64,000 bases of DNA from the NCBI GenBank assembly GCA_035352895.1, contig DAOPYN010000015.1, forward strand, positions 1 through 64,000. The letters are read 5' to 3'. A model generated the notes under the pieces. That model worked only from the letters and a program-made list of their open reading frames with translations, did not search any database and had not been told where the DNA came from. The stretch comes from UBA5070 sp035352895 (lineage in GTDB: Bacteria > Fibrobacterota > Fibrobacteria > UBA5070). This document shows, in pieces, positions 36,466 to 44,669 of this stretch; the first letter of the stretch is position 1, and each line of letters opens with the position of its first letter. Both the position numbers and the translations under genes were made by a program.

Positions 36466-37854
36466 ATGAAAGCCTCCTCCCTTCTCCTCTTCATGTTTGC
36501 TGGAACTTCCCTTGTGAACGCCGCGGAGTCGCTCAAGAACACCGTGGGCGTGGGGGTGGCCGTCGGAGCCCAGCACTACGATGGCACCTTCGGCGACAAC
36601 ACGATGCCTTACTTCCGCGGCCATGCGGAATACCGCCCCGTCGAATGCCTTGGAGCCCGCCTGATCGGCGGCTTCGGCAACATCTCCAACGGATCCAGCG
36701 AGTTCCGCACCGAGTACTTCTCCAACATCGGCCTCCAGGGCCTGTTCCAACCCAAGATCCCCGCCCTGGGCAACGTGCGTCCCTACCTGGCTTCCGGAGT
36801 CTCGACGGACTTCGGAACCGTGAAGCACTATGGCAACCTGGATCATGATCTGGACTGGAACTTCTACCTGCCCTTCGAGTTGGGTGTGGAGTGGCTGATC
36901 AACAAGAGCTGGTCCGTCACCGGTTTCGCCGAGACCCGCGTCCACGCCGTGGATTGGGACAAGCTCGACGGCGTCGTCACCGACGGCGATTACTTCGACA
37001 AGCGCGACGACCTCTACCGTGCAGGCATCGGCCTGACCTGGCGCTTTGGCCTGGACTCCGTCAAGGCTCCCGAACCACCCAAGGTGGCTCCGGTGCAGAA
37101 GATCGTCCAGGAAGTCAAGCCCGCCGCCGTGGTGAAGGTGGACTCCGACCTTGATGGCGTCTTGGATCCGATGGACAAGTGCGCCAAGACTCCCGCCGGA
37201 GTGAAGGTGGACGCCTCCGGTTGCCCCGCCGACTCCGACAAGGACGGCGTCGCCGACTTCCAGGACAAGTGCGCCAGCACTCCCGCCGGTGCGAAGGTGG
37301 ACGCCACTGGCTGCCCCATCGACTCCGACAAGGATGGCGTCGCCGACTTCCAGGACAAGTGCGCCAGCACTCCCGCCGGAGTGAAGGTGGACGCCGCTGG
37401 TTGCCCCGTCGACTCCGACAAGGATGGCGTCGCCGACTTCCAGGACAAGTGCCCGGGAACCGCCGTTGGCGTGAAGGTGGATGCCACCGGATGCCAGGAG
37501 ATCAAGATCGAGAAGGGCGCCAAGCTCACGCTGGAAGGGATCCTGTTCGCGACCGGCAAGGCCAACATCGACTCCTCCAGCGCCCCCAACTTGGCGCAGG
37601 CTGCGCGTGCGATCAAGGCGGCTCCTGCCTCCAAGATCGAGATCGCCGGCTTCACCGACAACGTCGGCAACGCTGCGAAGAACAAGACCCTTTCGGCCAA
37701 CCGCGCCAAGGCAGTGCAAGCCTACCTGGTCAAGCTCGGCGTTCCCGCCAAGCAGCTGACCTCCAAGGGATACGGCCCTGCCCAGCCCATCGGCGACAAC
37801 AAGACCGATGACGGTCGCGCCAAGAATCGTCGCATCGAATTCCGCGTGAAGTAA
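36466..37854 (+). CDS. OmpA-family protein with TSP type-3 repeats (paralogue 2)
   Basis: A 462-residue outer-membrane protein with a signal peptide (residues 1-18, ending VNA), a barrel-like domain (about 20-205), a Pro/Lys/Val linker, four thrombospondin type-3 repeats (about 226-345), and a C-terminal OmpA domain (about 350-462; SKIEIAGFTDNVGNAAKNKTLSANRA, end NRRIEFRVK). The ATG at 36466 is chosen for its signal peptide; a frame open from 36364 has no support. It is a close relative of the 29482-30759 protein, with one more repeat. Confidence 0.93.
   Translation: MKASSLLLFMFAGTSLVNAAESLKNTVGVGVAVGAQHYDGTFGDNTMPYFRGHAEYRPVECLGARLIGGFGNISNGSSEFRTEYFSNIGLQGLFQPKIPALGNVRPYLASGVSTDFGTVKHYGNLDHDLDWNFYLPFELGVEWLINKSWSVTGFAETRVHAVDWDKLDGVVTDGDYFDKRDDLYRAGIGLTWRFGLDSVKAPEPPKVAPVQKIVQEVKPAAVVKVDSDLDGVLDPMDKCAKTPAGVKVDASGCPADSDKDGVADFQDKCASTPAGAKVDATGCPIDSDKDGVADFQDKCASTPAGVKVDAAGCPVDSDKDGVADFQDKCPGTAVGVKVDATGCQEIKIEKGAKLTLEGILFATGKANIDSSSAPNLAQAARAIKAAPASKIEIAGFTDNVGNAAKNKTLSANRAKAVQAYLVKLGVPAKQLTSKGYGPAQPIGDNKTDDGRAKNRRIEFRVK
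37141..37500 (+). repeat. Four tandem 90-bp coding repeats
   Basis: Units begin at 37141, 37231, 37321 and 37411, each 90 bases and each encoding one 30-residue type-3 repeat starting DSD. Units 2 to 4 are nearly identical in DNA, including silent sites, which points to recent slippage or gene conversion. They lie fully inside the OmpA-like gene and keep its frame. Confidence 0.9.
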
Positions 37855-37893
37855 GTCCGTACGGTCCGCTCCTTGCGGCGGATCCTCGAACGC

Positions 37894-37927
37894 GCGCCTC
37901 CCCGGTACTCCCGGAGGAGGCGCTTTT
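37894..37927 (+). terminator. Intrinsic terminator after OmpA paralogue 2
   Basis: GCGCCTCC (37894-37901) pairs with GGAGGCGC (37916-37923), the loop itself containing CCGG/CCGG pairs, followed by TTTT. Forty bases after the stop. Confidence 0.75.
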
Positions 37928-37950
37928 CATTTCTGGACTTTGGGACGAGC

Positions 37951-37956
37951 TATCTT
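37951..37956 (+). promoter_or_regulatory. -10 element (TATCTT) for the GNAT gene
   Basis: TATCTT lies seven bases before the ATG at 37964, directly after the terminator of the OmpA gene. There is no ribosome binding site, so the mRNA would begin at or next to the start codon. Confidence 0.45.
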
Positions 37957-37963
37957 CCCGCAC

Positions 37964-38737
37964 ATGGAAAGCGCTTCGATCCAACAGATCGCCGACCTGG
38001 AACTCCTCGCCCACCGTACGTGGCCCAGTCGCATCCAGGAGAGCCTGGGGCCCTGGATCCTGCGCGGAAACGATGGATTCACCCGCAGAGCCAACTCCTG
38101 CCTAGCCCTTGGCCATCCAGGAGCGGACCTGGAATCCGCCATCGACCAAGTGGAATCCTGGTACCGGAAACTCGGCGTGGAGCCCTGCTTCAAGATCTGC
38201 GCAGGAGCGCCGGATGGGTTGGATGCCCTGTTGGAACGGCGCGGATGGCCCGTGGCGACGCCCACCAAAGTGATGGCAATCGCCCCCACCGGTACACGGC
38301 CGACCTCCCCGGAATTGCACATCCGGTTAACCCCCGACGATCGATGGCTGGATCACCTCTCGCGCTGGGACGGGGAATGCGCGACCAAGGCCAAACAGCA
38401 CGCCGCGCTCCTGGGCCGGGTGGACCATGCGCGCTTCGCCAGTTGGGAAAGCGGCGAGGAGATCCTGGCAGTCGGGTTCTGTGCCATGGATGGAGATCGA
38501 GGACACCTCTACGACCTCGTGGTCCGTCAGGACCTGCGCGGACAAGGGATCGGAACCCGCTTCTTCCAATCCCTTCTGGACCACTGCTACAACGAAGGAG
38601 CCAAACAGCTCTACCTGCAGGTTCTGGAAGAAAACCGGGTGGCCTGCCGCCTGTACCACCGCCTGGGGTTTTCCGAACACCACCGATACCACTACCGCAT
38701 CGCTCCATGGTCGGCCTCCGCCACCACCGGGTGCTGA
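37964..38737 (+). CDS. GNAT-family N-acetyltransferase
   Basis: A 257-residue protein with an N-terminal GNAT-like or linker half (WILRGNDGFTRRANSC) and a C-terminal acetyltransferase core. The core has HLYDLVVRQDLRGQGIGTRFFQSLLDH, which contains the acetyl-CoA-binding R-x-x-G-x-G/A loop, and QVLEENRVACRLYHRLGF, which is motif B. The substrate is unknown. The two-part architecture with an N-terminal RANSC stretch is seen in GNAT proteins of the YkkB-like/RimI-like types. Start at ATG 37964; an in-frame TTG at 37940 is less likely. Confidence 0.85.
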   Translation: MESASIQQIADLELLAHRTWPSRIQESLGPWILRGNDGFTRRANSCLALGHPGADLESAIDQVESWYRKLGVEPCFKICAGAPDGLDALLERRGWPVATPTKVMAIAPTGTRPTSPELHIRLTPDDRWLDHLSRWDGECATKAKQHAALLGRVDHARFASWESGEEILAVGFCAMDGDRGHLYDLVVRQDLRGQGIGTRFFQSLLDHCYNEGAKQLYLQVLEENRVACRLYHRLGFSEHHRYHYRIAPWSASATTGC

Positions 38738-38755
38738 TCACCAACGCGGGAACAC

Positions 38756-39091
38756 ATGCGCCCCTACCAAGACCACGCCTTTGCCTACAACGACAAGGAC
38801 ATCCAAAGCTCCCTTGCCGAGGATCCGGAAACACTTGGACGATGCCTCGATGGCTGGCTGGCCAGCCGGAAGGCGGAGATCGACCCCTCCAGTCTGCGAA
38901 TTCTGGCTCAAGAAGGCGATCTGAGCGGATCGATCACCCTGACGTTCCAGGAAACCCAATGGCAGGCCTGCCGAATGGAGACCGGTTGCCAGTCGCATCG
39001 CGTGACGATCCCCTTCCGCATCCAAGGAAATTCGCTGATCCTCAGCACCCTTCCTCGGGACGCCTTCGGGGAAAGGCAGGATGATATATGA
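38756..39091 (+). CDS. Small hypothetical protein
   Basis: A 111-residue protein 18 bases after the GNAT gene and likely in its transcript. It is acidic and mixed alpha/beta: an N-terminal helical part (AYNDKDIQSSLAEDPETLGRC), then beta-type sequence (SGSITLTFQETQWQACRM, HRVTIPFRI). No signal peptide or transmembrane helix is seen. No family recognised. Confidence 0.6.
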   Translation: MRPYQDHAFAYNDKDIQSSLAEDPETLGRCLDGWLASRKAEIDPSSLRILAQEGDLSGSITLTFQETQWQACRMETGCQSHRVTIPFRIQGNSLILSTLPRDAFGERQDDI

Positions 39092-39102
39092 CTCCTGTCC
39101 CC

Positions 39103-39131
39103 TTGACATCACCAAGCCATTCCCCTATATT
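39103..39131 (+). promoter_or_regulatory. Promoter of tRNA-Glu
   Basis: Perfect -35 TTGACA (39103-39108), 17-base spacer, and -10 TATATT (39126-39131). Transcription would start about seven bases before the tRNA. This is the clearest sigma70-type promoter in the window. Confidence 0.88.
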
Positions 39132-39144
39132 TGCCAACTCTCTA

Positions 39145-39217
39145 GTCCCCATCGTCTAGAGGCCTAGGACAGCGGGTTTTCAGTCCGCTAGCTGGGGTTC
39201 GAATCCCCATGGGGATG
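39145..39217 (+). tRNA. tRNA-Glu (anticodon TTC)
   Basis: Cloverleaf of 73 bases without encoded CCA. The acceptor GTCCCCA pairs with TGGGGAT, leaving a G-U first pair. The D-arm region is CGTCTAGAGGCCTAGGAC, the anticodon stem is GCGGG/TCCGC with loop TTTTCAG (anticodon TTC at 39179-39181), and the T-arm is GGGGTTCGAATCCCC. The sequence follows typical bacterial tRNA-Glu. A promoter lies directly upstream and a terminator directly downstream. Confidence 0.95.
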
Positions 39218-39219
39218 TC

Positions 39220-39255
39220 AGCCCCCCTCCAAAAGGAGGGGGGCTTTCTTTTTGT
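39220..39255 (+). terminator. Intrinsic terminator of tRNA-Glu
   Basis: AGCCCCCCTCC and GGAGGGGGGCT form an eleven-base stem with an AAAA loop, followed by TTCTTTTT. Confidence 0.88.
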
Positions 39256-39257
39256 GA

Positions 39258-39289
39258 TTTTCAGTCCGCTAGCTGGGGTCCGAATCCCC
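39258..39289 (+). repeat. Copy of the 3' half of tRNA-Glu
   Basis: Thirty-two bases from the anticodon loop through the T-arm of the tRNA (39177-39208) recur here with one change (TTCGAA to TCCGAA). The acceptor end is not kept. It lies 81 bases downstream, after the terminator. Such 3'-half copies commonly mark attachment sites of integrating elements, or arise by segmental duplication. No integrase is nearby in the window. Confidence 0.85.
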
Positions 39290-39434
39290 TCTCTCCATCA
39301 AGAGAGAAGAGCCAAGCTTCAATCGAGGGTTGAGAACAGCCGTTCGCCCCCCTCGTCGAGCTCAGGACTTCGCTTCGAGACGCTACGCTCCTCGGAACGA
39401 ACGGTTTTCCGGCTTCTTGGTGCGGAGCACCTTC

Positions 39435-42400
39435 TCAGTCGCGGCGGACCCAGCCCAGGCGAATGATCTTCTGGCGGAAGACGTTGCGGTTTTCGACTTC
39501 CCGCCAAGCGACCACCCGCATCAGATAGACTCCCGAGGGGGCCATCCGCCCGTTGGCGACGCCATCCCAGCCCACCCAGACCTGGAAATTCCCGCGCGAA
39601 TCGACGGGAATCTTCGCTTCCAGTGCAAGACGCCGCGCCTCCTCGAGCTCCCGGCGAGCGATGAACACGCCCATGTTGTCGTAGAGGTAGACGGCGACGC
39701 GGGACGCCGCATTCAGTGTCACCGTGGCCCCGATCAGATTGGTGGTATCGGGCATCGGTGTTCCATCCAAAGCCCGCCACACCCCGCCGCCGCCCCGACC
39801 TGGCCGGGCAAAGACCTGCAGCGCAGGTTCGGTCGCTGGCGGAACCACTCCATTCCAGACCTTGACGGGGTGGTACGGAAGCGCCAGGAGGCGGACCGGC
39901 AAGGGCCCCAGGTCCAGGATCACCCAAGGAGCGACCACATCTGGGCCCACGCCGTTGGCATCGGTCAGCCCACCACGGACCACGGGGTTGATGCGAATGC
40001 CGTCGCCTTTCTTGGGATACACCGAGGTATCCACCAGGAAGGTGGCCTGACGCAGATCGGGGCTCAGGGTGGCCTTGGATGGATTCACCGCATTGCCCGC
40101 AAGCCAGGGGACCATTTCGCCCCAGCTGATCCAGCTCAGGGAAGCGGAAGCCGTCCGGACCGGTTCGCTGAACTCGGCGAAGATCGTGTCCGGGGCTCCA
40201 TCATCGAACGCATAGCGCATCCGGGCTTTGATCGGAGCGGGAGGAACCCCATCCAGGATGGGGAAGTTGGTGGTCACGGTATCGGCGCCGAAGGAGGCGA
40301 TCATCGAGCCCAGGTTCCAACACCCGTTGGTAGGACAGGCTGTCTGGCCATACTGGAAAGGAAGAAGATCGAAGGTCACGATCCGACCGCCGGAATCGGT
40401 GCGGGCCTGGGTGGTCAGCGCGAACCGGCTGTCGAGCCCGCCCAGCGAATCCGGCCAGCGGAAGCGCCAATCCTCGAGTGCCGACAGGGGCCGCAGGAAC
40501 TTCATCACCACGCGATCGGCCTTCCCATCCCCGTTGGCGTCCTGCATGACGGCCCATTGCGGTGCGGGGTCGGTTCCGATGACCTGGACGGCCTTGGAAT
40601 GCAGTCCAGGGCGATTGCCAAAACCATCGGCAACCTGGCCGGACGGGGAGAACCTCACCCAGTCGCCGGGAGCCGGTGTCCCGGAAGGCAGACCAGCGGG
40701 AGCGACCAGGACCAAGGCGCCGGTGACCGGATCCTTCCATTGGTTCACGAACTGGTAGGGCGGCAGGGTTCCATCGGTCTGGAGTTGGCGGATCAAGTCC
40801 CCCAGAGCGGTCACGTTCTGGATGGGCTCGCTGGGCCAAACCCGCAGAGTGTCGAACGTCCCACCGCGGTAGAGGATGGCCTTGGTGGGCACCGGAGCCA
40901 CGCCATCCCGGATCGGGAACGGTTTCCAGCCGGTGTTGTCGCGCTGCCAACGTCCGAGGTCGGTTGTCGTGGCGGACGTTCCCGCCAACCCCGCCGGAAC
41001 ATCCAGATCCAGGATCATCCCATCGTTGGTCACCACGATTCCGGGCAGATCGGGCCCGATCCACACCGAGGTGTCCGGCCAAGCCGCGCGGATGGCGGTC
41101 TGGGGAGTCCATGCGTGGTGCAACCACACGCGGAGGTGATCGGCGCGACCATCTCCATCCTGGTCCGTCCACAATCCGGAATCGGGGGGCATGGCCACCA
41201 TGGTGATGGGAGAGGCCGCTCCCTGGGCCCAATACTTGGCAAGTGTTCCGTCGATTCGGCCGTTGAAGACCTCCGACTGGGCCACGAACCGCACGGTTCC
41301 CCGACCACCGACGATGGAGACGGTCGCACCGTCCAATAGAGCCAATCCGGCGGAGGGCGTCAGGTTGGCCAAACCGGAACAGGTATCGCACCGCCCGGTC
41401 TTGGTCCAGACCTCCACGCGCACCGTCTTGGGCTTCAGGATTTCCCCGACCAGGGAAAGCGGTGTCATGGGGCCGCCCGCGCTGTCCAGGAAGACCAGGC
41501 GGAAAGGGTCCACCTGCACGATGCGAGTCGCCGAATCCGTCAGGGTTCCACCCAGGGCGATCATGGCGTTGCCCGGACGCAGAAGGGCCAGATCGACCCT
41601 GGCATAGCCAGCGACCATCGGAACCTCGGTCTTGGGCTTTCCGAGAGCATCGACCAGCTGGAACACGGAATCCGTCAACAGGGAGTTCAAGGTGAAATCG
41701 CAGGTGTTGCACTGCCCCGCCGACCCCCAGGCGCCGATCCAGGCCTTGGCCCGAGTGGTGACCTCGCCACGGATGAAATCGACGGGTTCGGGGAGGGGCT
41801 TGCCGGTGGAATCGGTCCACACCAACCGGTAGGGCTTCCAGGTCAGGGGAGCCCAGATGATTTCCGAACCGGAATCGGACAGCGCCGCCATGAGGTTCAG
41901 GGAGCTGCGCGGCAGGGAGGAGGTCAGGACCACCGACGTACGCCCTCCCACGAGAACGACGGAAGTGACCGGCAAGCCGTTGGTGGCGGTGATCCGCACA
42001 GCCGGATCGGAAGGCAGGAACCGAACCACGTCCCGGCAAGTGTCGCAGCGGACTCCGGCATCGGCGACTTCCAACCAAAGCCGGATGGGAGATCTCACAT
42101 CCACGCTGATCGCATAGGGAGAAACCACCGTTCCCAGGGAATCCACCCACCGGAGCACGTGCGTGCGCACCACGATGGGCGAACGCACGTCGGAAGAATC
42201 CCCCTCGAAACTCAATGCGGTGAGGGCGAAGGTGCCGAACTGGTCGCCTCGGACCCAGACACGACGAGCCTTGCCGCCCGAGGCGGTCATCACGGTGTCG
42301 AGTTCCGTGAGTGGCCGCGCTCCGAGCGAATCGGCGAACACGGGCAGGCCCGGCTGGGAGCGGAGCCGGAAGGGAGCAGCCTTGTCCCAGACCGAAGGAC

Positions 42401-44507
42401 CCGCCATCTGGATCAGGTCCAGCGGAACATACTGTCCGGGAGAAACCACCACCGGTCCATGGAGCACGAAGACGGGCCGCGGTCGATACGCGACCTCGAA
42501 GGCCACGTCGCGGTACTGGGTGGTGTCCTGGGCGAACTGGATCCGCATGTTGTAGATGCCGGGTGCCAGGCCCTTGATGGAATTGGTGTCCAGCAGGAGT
42601 TGGGCGGAATCGGCCCGGATGGTGATTCCCCCGTAGGAAACACCCGTGGGCAAGACGATGGGAGCGGAGAGCTTGGCTCCGGAAAGAACGAACCGTCCTG
42701 CGGCGGGAAGATCCGATTTGGTCGTGGCGCAGCCTTCGCCCTGCTTGCGATGCGTGAGGAGATCGAACAGGCGAAGCCCCGGACCCAAACGTGTTTCCTT
42801 CAGATCGAATTCCGGCAGATTGCGGAGGTTCAGCGAGGTGGTGATCTTCATGTGCGATTGCACCGTCCGGCGCTCGCAGAAGAAGAAGTCGAACGGATAG
42901 GTCTTGCCTTCCGTCAATCCCAAAAGGTCCAGATCGACCGAAGCCGACTGCGCTTCGTGGACGCCGCCCAGATCGACGACGAGCTTGCCGTTGATGTAGA
43001 CCCAGACGTCGTCGTCGCCCGTGAAGTCGAACTTCTGCCCCTTGTGGTAGTCGAAGATCGCGTGCGATTCCAGGCAGAAATGGAAGTTGTGCAGTTTGCC
43101 GTCGTCGGCGGCGAACTTGATGTTGTGGGGATCCACGGCGGGATCCAGGTCGTCGATGGGGAAGTAGTAGGAATCCTCGAAGGAATACAGGCCAGTTCCC
43201 GGGGAGAGGGTCAGCGGAATGTCGCGACATGTGGTGTAGTTGACCCCGGGCACGTCGCGGAACCACTGCGGAATGGTCTGGTTGCCGAAGATGTCGCTGG
43301 TGGTGGGAACGGGTTTGCTGTCCGGCCCGATCGTCGCCTGGACCATTCCCTTGGCGCCTTCGCCGGAAAAATGCTCGAAGGCCGGATGGGAGGTATCGAA
43401 GTCCCGGATGACTCCGGCCAGAAGCGAGACGTAGCATTGGCCGCGTACCTTGGTGGGAAGGCTCGCGACCCGCCAGGAACCCAGGCTGTCCGGACCGATC
43501 CGGACGGTGTCGCCGCTCAGGAACAGAGCCGAAAGGACGAAGGGAAGGGAACTGCCTGCCCCTCCCTGCCCCCAGGTGGCGGTGTTTCCCTTGAGAACCA
43601 GACCAGTGGGGACGGCATCGTAACGGACCGCTCGGTACCATCCGCAACGCTCCCGGATGGGAGTGCCGGCGAGGACGGCTCCGTCGGAGAACTGGAAACT
43701 GGGAAGCACGAACGGAAAGACCCCATCCCATGGATTGAAGGCTTCCACCACCTTCGCCCGCGGCAGGACACTCGATGCCACCGGGGCGGCGGCCGTGCTT
43801 GCCTGGGAATACACCCACATCGTGTCGTTGCGCACGAGCATGGTGTCGAAGCGGACTGGCTGTCCGGCGGCGGTGGTCTGCCCGGAAGCCCCGAGGTAGG
43901 TGCCCAGGTGCGAGCGAAACTGCAGGTCCAGGTGGGTGAATCCCCTGGTGGTGGTGGCATACCATCCCGGCATGCCGAAGACGGGGACCATCTGTTCCCA
44001 AGGCAGGCTTTCCGTCCGCATGGAAGGTGCATGTCCCATGGACTTGCTTTCCCAAGGATTCCAGAACATCACGGTGAACTGGTTGGGACGTTGGACAAGA
44101 AGACGGGGAGGTCCTCCACGTTGGGGAGAGGGAACCATCCAGATGGTGTCGTAGGTGGCGAACAGGGCATCCAGGTTGTGGCGTTTCCCCGCGCCGGTCA
44201 GGGAGGTATCGTAACCGTTGGAGAGGTACTCGTGCCAGGTGCCTCCCGCCCCGTAGTTTTGCCGGTTGAGGATGCTGAAGTCGCCTGGTGGGTTGAGCCC
44301 GAAGTCGAAGGACCACCAACCTGTGGGATCCAATTGGAACAACGGGGAAGGATTGGGACCATTGAGCCCGAAAATCTCGGGCACGCCATCCTCCAGGACG
44401 GGCACACCCAGCCATGGATTTTGCAGTTGGACGACCTTGGCAGCGAACGCGGAACAGAAAATTCCCGTTGCCATCAACATCGTCCCGACTCGGCGCCCCA
44501 ATCCCAT
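39435..44507 (-). CDS. Giant secreted fibro-slime-domain protein
   Basis: A 1690-residue exported protein. ATG at 44505-44507 has AGGAGG upstream and gives a signal peptide (about 22 residues, ending FAA). Residues 30-420 are aromatic-rich with repeated PWLGVPV-, NPWDGVF- and NPWESK-like units. The fibro-slime (PA14-like) domain lies at about 420-560, with HNFHFCLESHAIFDYHKGQ, FTGDDDVWVYINGKLVVDLGG and FDFFFCERR. A long series of Ig-like segments with CDTC/CNTC cysteine pairs follows, ending in an FlgD-like unit (APSGVYLMRVVAW). Fibro-slime domains occur in Fibrobacter and slime-mould surface proteins and are linked to carbohydrate or cell contact. Export by a type IX-like route is possible but not shown. 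Confidence 0.92.
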   Translation of the reverse strand: MGLGRRVGTMLMATGIFCSAFAAKVVQLQNPWLGVPVLEDGVPEIFGLNGPNPSPLFQLDPTGWWSFDFGLNPPGDFSILNRQNYGAGGTWHEYLSNGYDTSLTGAGKRHNLDALFATYDTIWMVPSPQRGGPPRLLVQRPNQFTVMFWNPWESKSMGHAPSMRTESLPWEQMVPVFGMPGWYATTTRGFTHLDLQFRSHLGTYLGASGQTTAAGQPVRFDTMLVRNDTMWVYSQASTAAAPVASSVLPRAKVVEAFNPWDGVFPFVLPSFQFSDGAVLAGTPIRERCGWYRAVRYDAVPTGLVLKGNTATWGQGGAGSSLPFVLSALFLSGDTVRIGPDSLGSWRVASLPTKVRGQCYVSLLAGVIRDFDTSHPAFEHFSGEGAKGMVQATIGPDSKPVPTTSDIFGNQTIPQWFRDVPGVNYTTCRDIPLTLSPGTGLYSFEDSYYFPIDDLDPAVDPHNIKFAADDGKLHNFHFCLESHAIFDYHKGQKFDFTGDDDVWVYINGKLVVDLGGVHEAQSASVDLDLLGLTEGKTYPFDFFFCERRTVQSHMKITTSLNLRNLPEFDLKETRLGPGLRLFDLLTHRKQGEGCATTKSDLPAAGRFVLSGAKLSAPIVLPTGVSYGGITIRADSAQLLLDTNSIKGLAPGIYNMRIQFAQDTTQYRDVAFEVAYRPRPVFVLHGPVVVSPGQYVPLDLIQMAGPSVWDKAAPFRLRSQPGLPVFADSLGARPLTELDTVMTASGGKARRVWVRGDQFGTFALTALSFEGDSSDVRSPIVVRTHVLRWVDSLGTVVSPYAISVDVRSPIRLWLEVADAGVRCDTCRDVVRFLPSDPAVRITATNGLPVTSVVLVGGRTSVVLTSSLPRSSLNLMAALSDSGSEIIWAPLTWKPYRLVWTDSTGKPLPEPVDFIRGEVTTRAKAWIGAWGSAGQCNTCDFTLNSLLTDSVFQLVDALGKPKTEVPMVAGYARVDLALLRPGNAMIALGGTLTDSATRIVQVDPFRLVFLDSAGGPMTPLSLVGEILKPKTVRVEVWTKTGRCDTCSGLANLTPSAGLALLDGATVSIVGGRGTVRFVAQSEVFNGRIDGTLAKYWAQGAASPITMVAMPPDSGLWTDQDGDGRADHLRVWLHHAWTPQTAIRAAWPDTSVWIGPDLPGIVVTNDGMILDLDVPAGLAGTSATTTDLGRWQRDNTGWKPFPIRDGVAPVPTKAILYRGGTFDTLRVWPSEPIQNVTALGDLIRQLQTDGTLPPYQFVNQWKDPVTGALVLVAPAGLPSGTPAPGDWVRFSPSGQVADGFGNRPGLHSKAVQVIGTDPAPQWAVMQDANGDGKADRVVMKFLRPLSALEDWRFRWPDSLGGLDSRFALTTQARTDSGGRIVTFDLLPFQYGQTACPTNGCWNLGSMIASFGADTVTTNFPILDGVPPAPIKARMRYAFDDGAPDTIFAEFSEPVRTASASLSWISWGEMVPWLAGNAVNPSKATLSPDLRQATFLVDTSVYPKKGDGIRINPVVRGGLTDANGVGPDVVAPWVILDLGPLPVRLLALPYHPVKVWNGVVPPATEPALQVFARPGRGGGGVWRALDGTPMPDTTNLIGATVTLNAASRVAVYLYDNMGVFIARRELEEARRLALEAKIPVDSRGNFQVWVGWDGVANGRMAPSGVYLMRVVAWREVENRNVFRQKIIRLGWVRRD

Positions 44508-44669
44508 CCAACCTCCTGCAGTCACTCCGAAACACTTCCTCGGAAGATCTGGAAGGCTTCAATGTAGGGAGCCAACGGCAATTTGAGACCTGATTTGAGG
44601 GAAAGACCACGATAACGTGCACGCAAGGAGTCCAGGACGCCTTGGACTGCTAATTTTGCGAAAAAGAAT

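Noticed and set aside
37141..37500. CRISPR-like tandem repeats
   Set aside because: The 90-bp units have no unique spacers and encode in-frame calcium-binding repeats of an OmpA-like protein.
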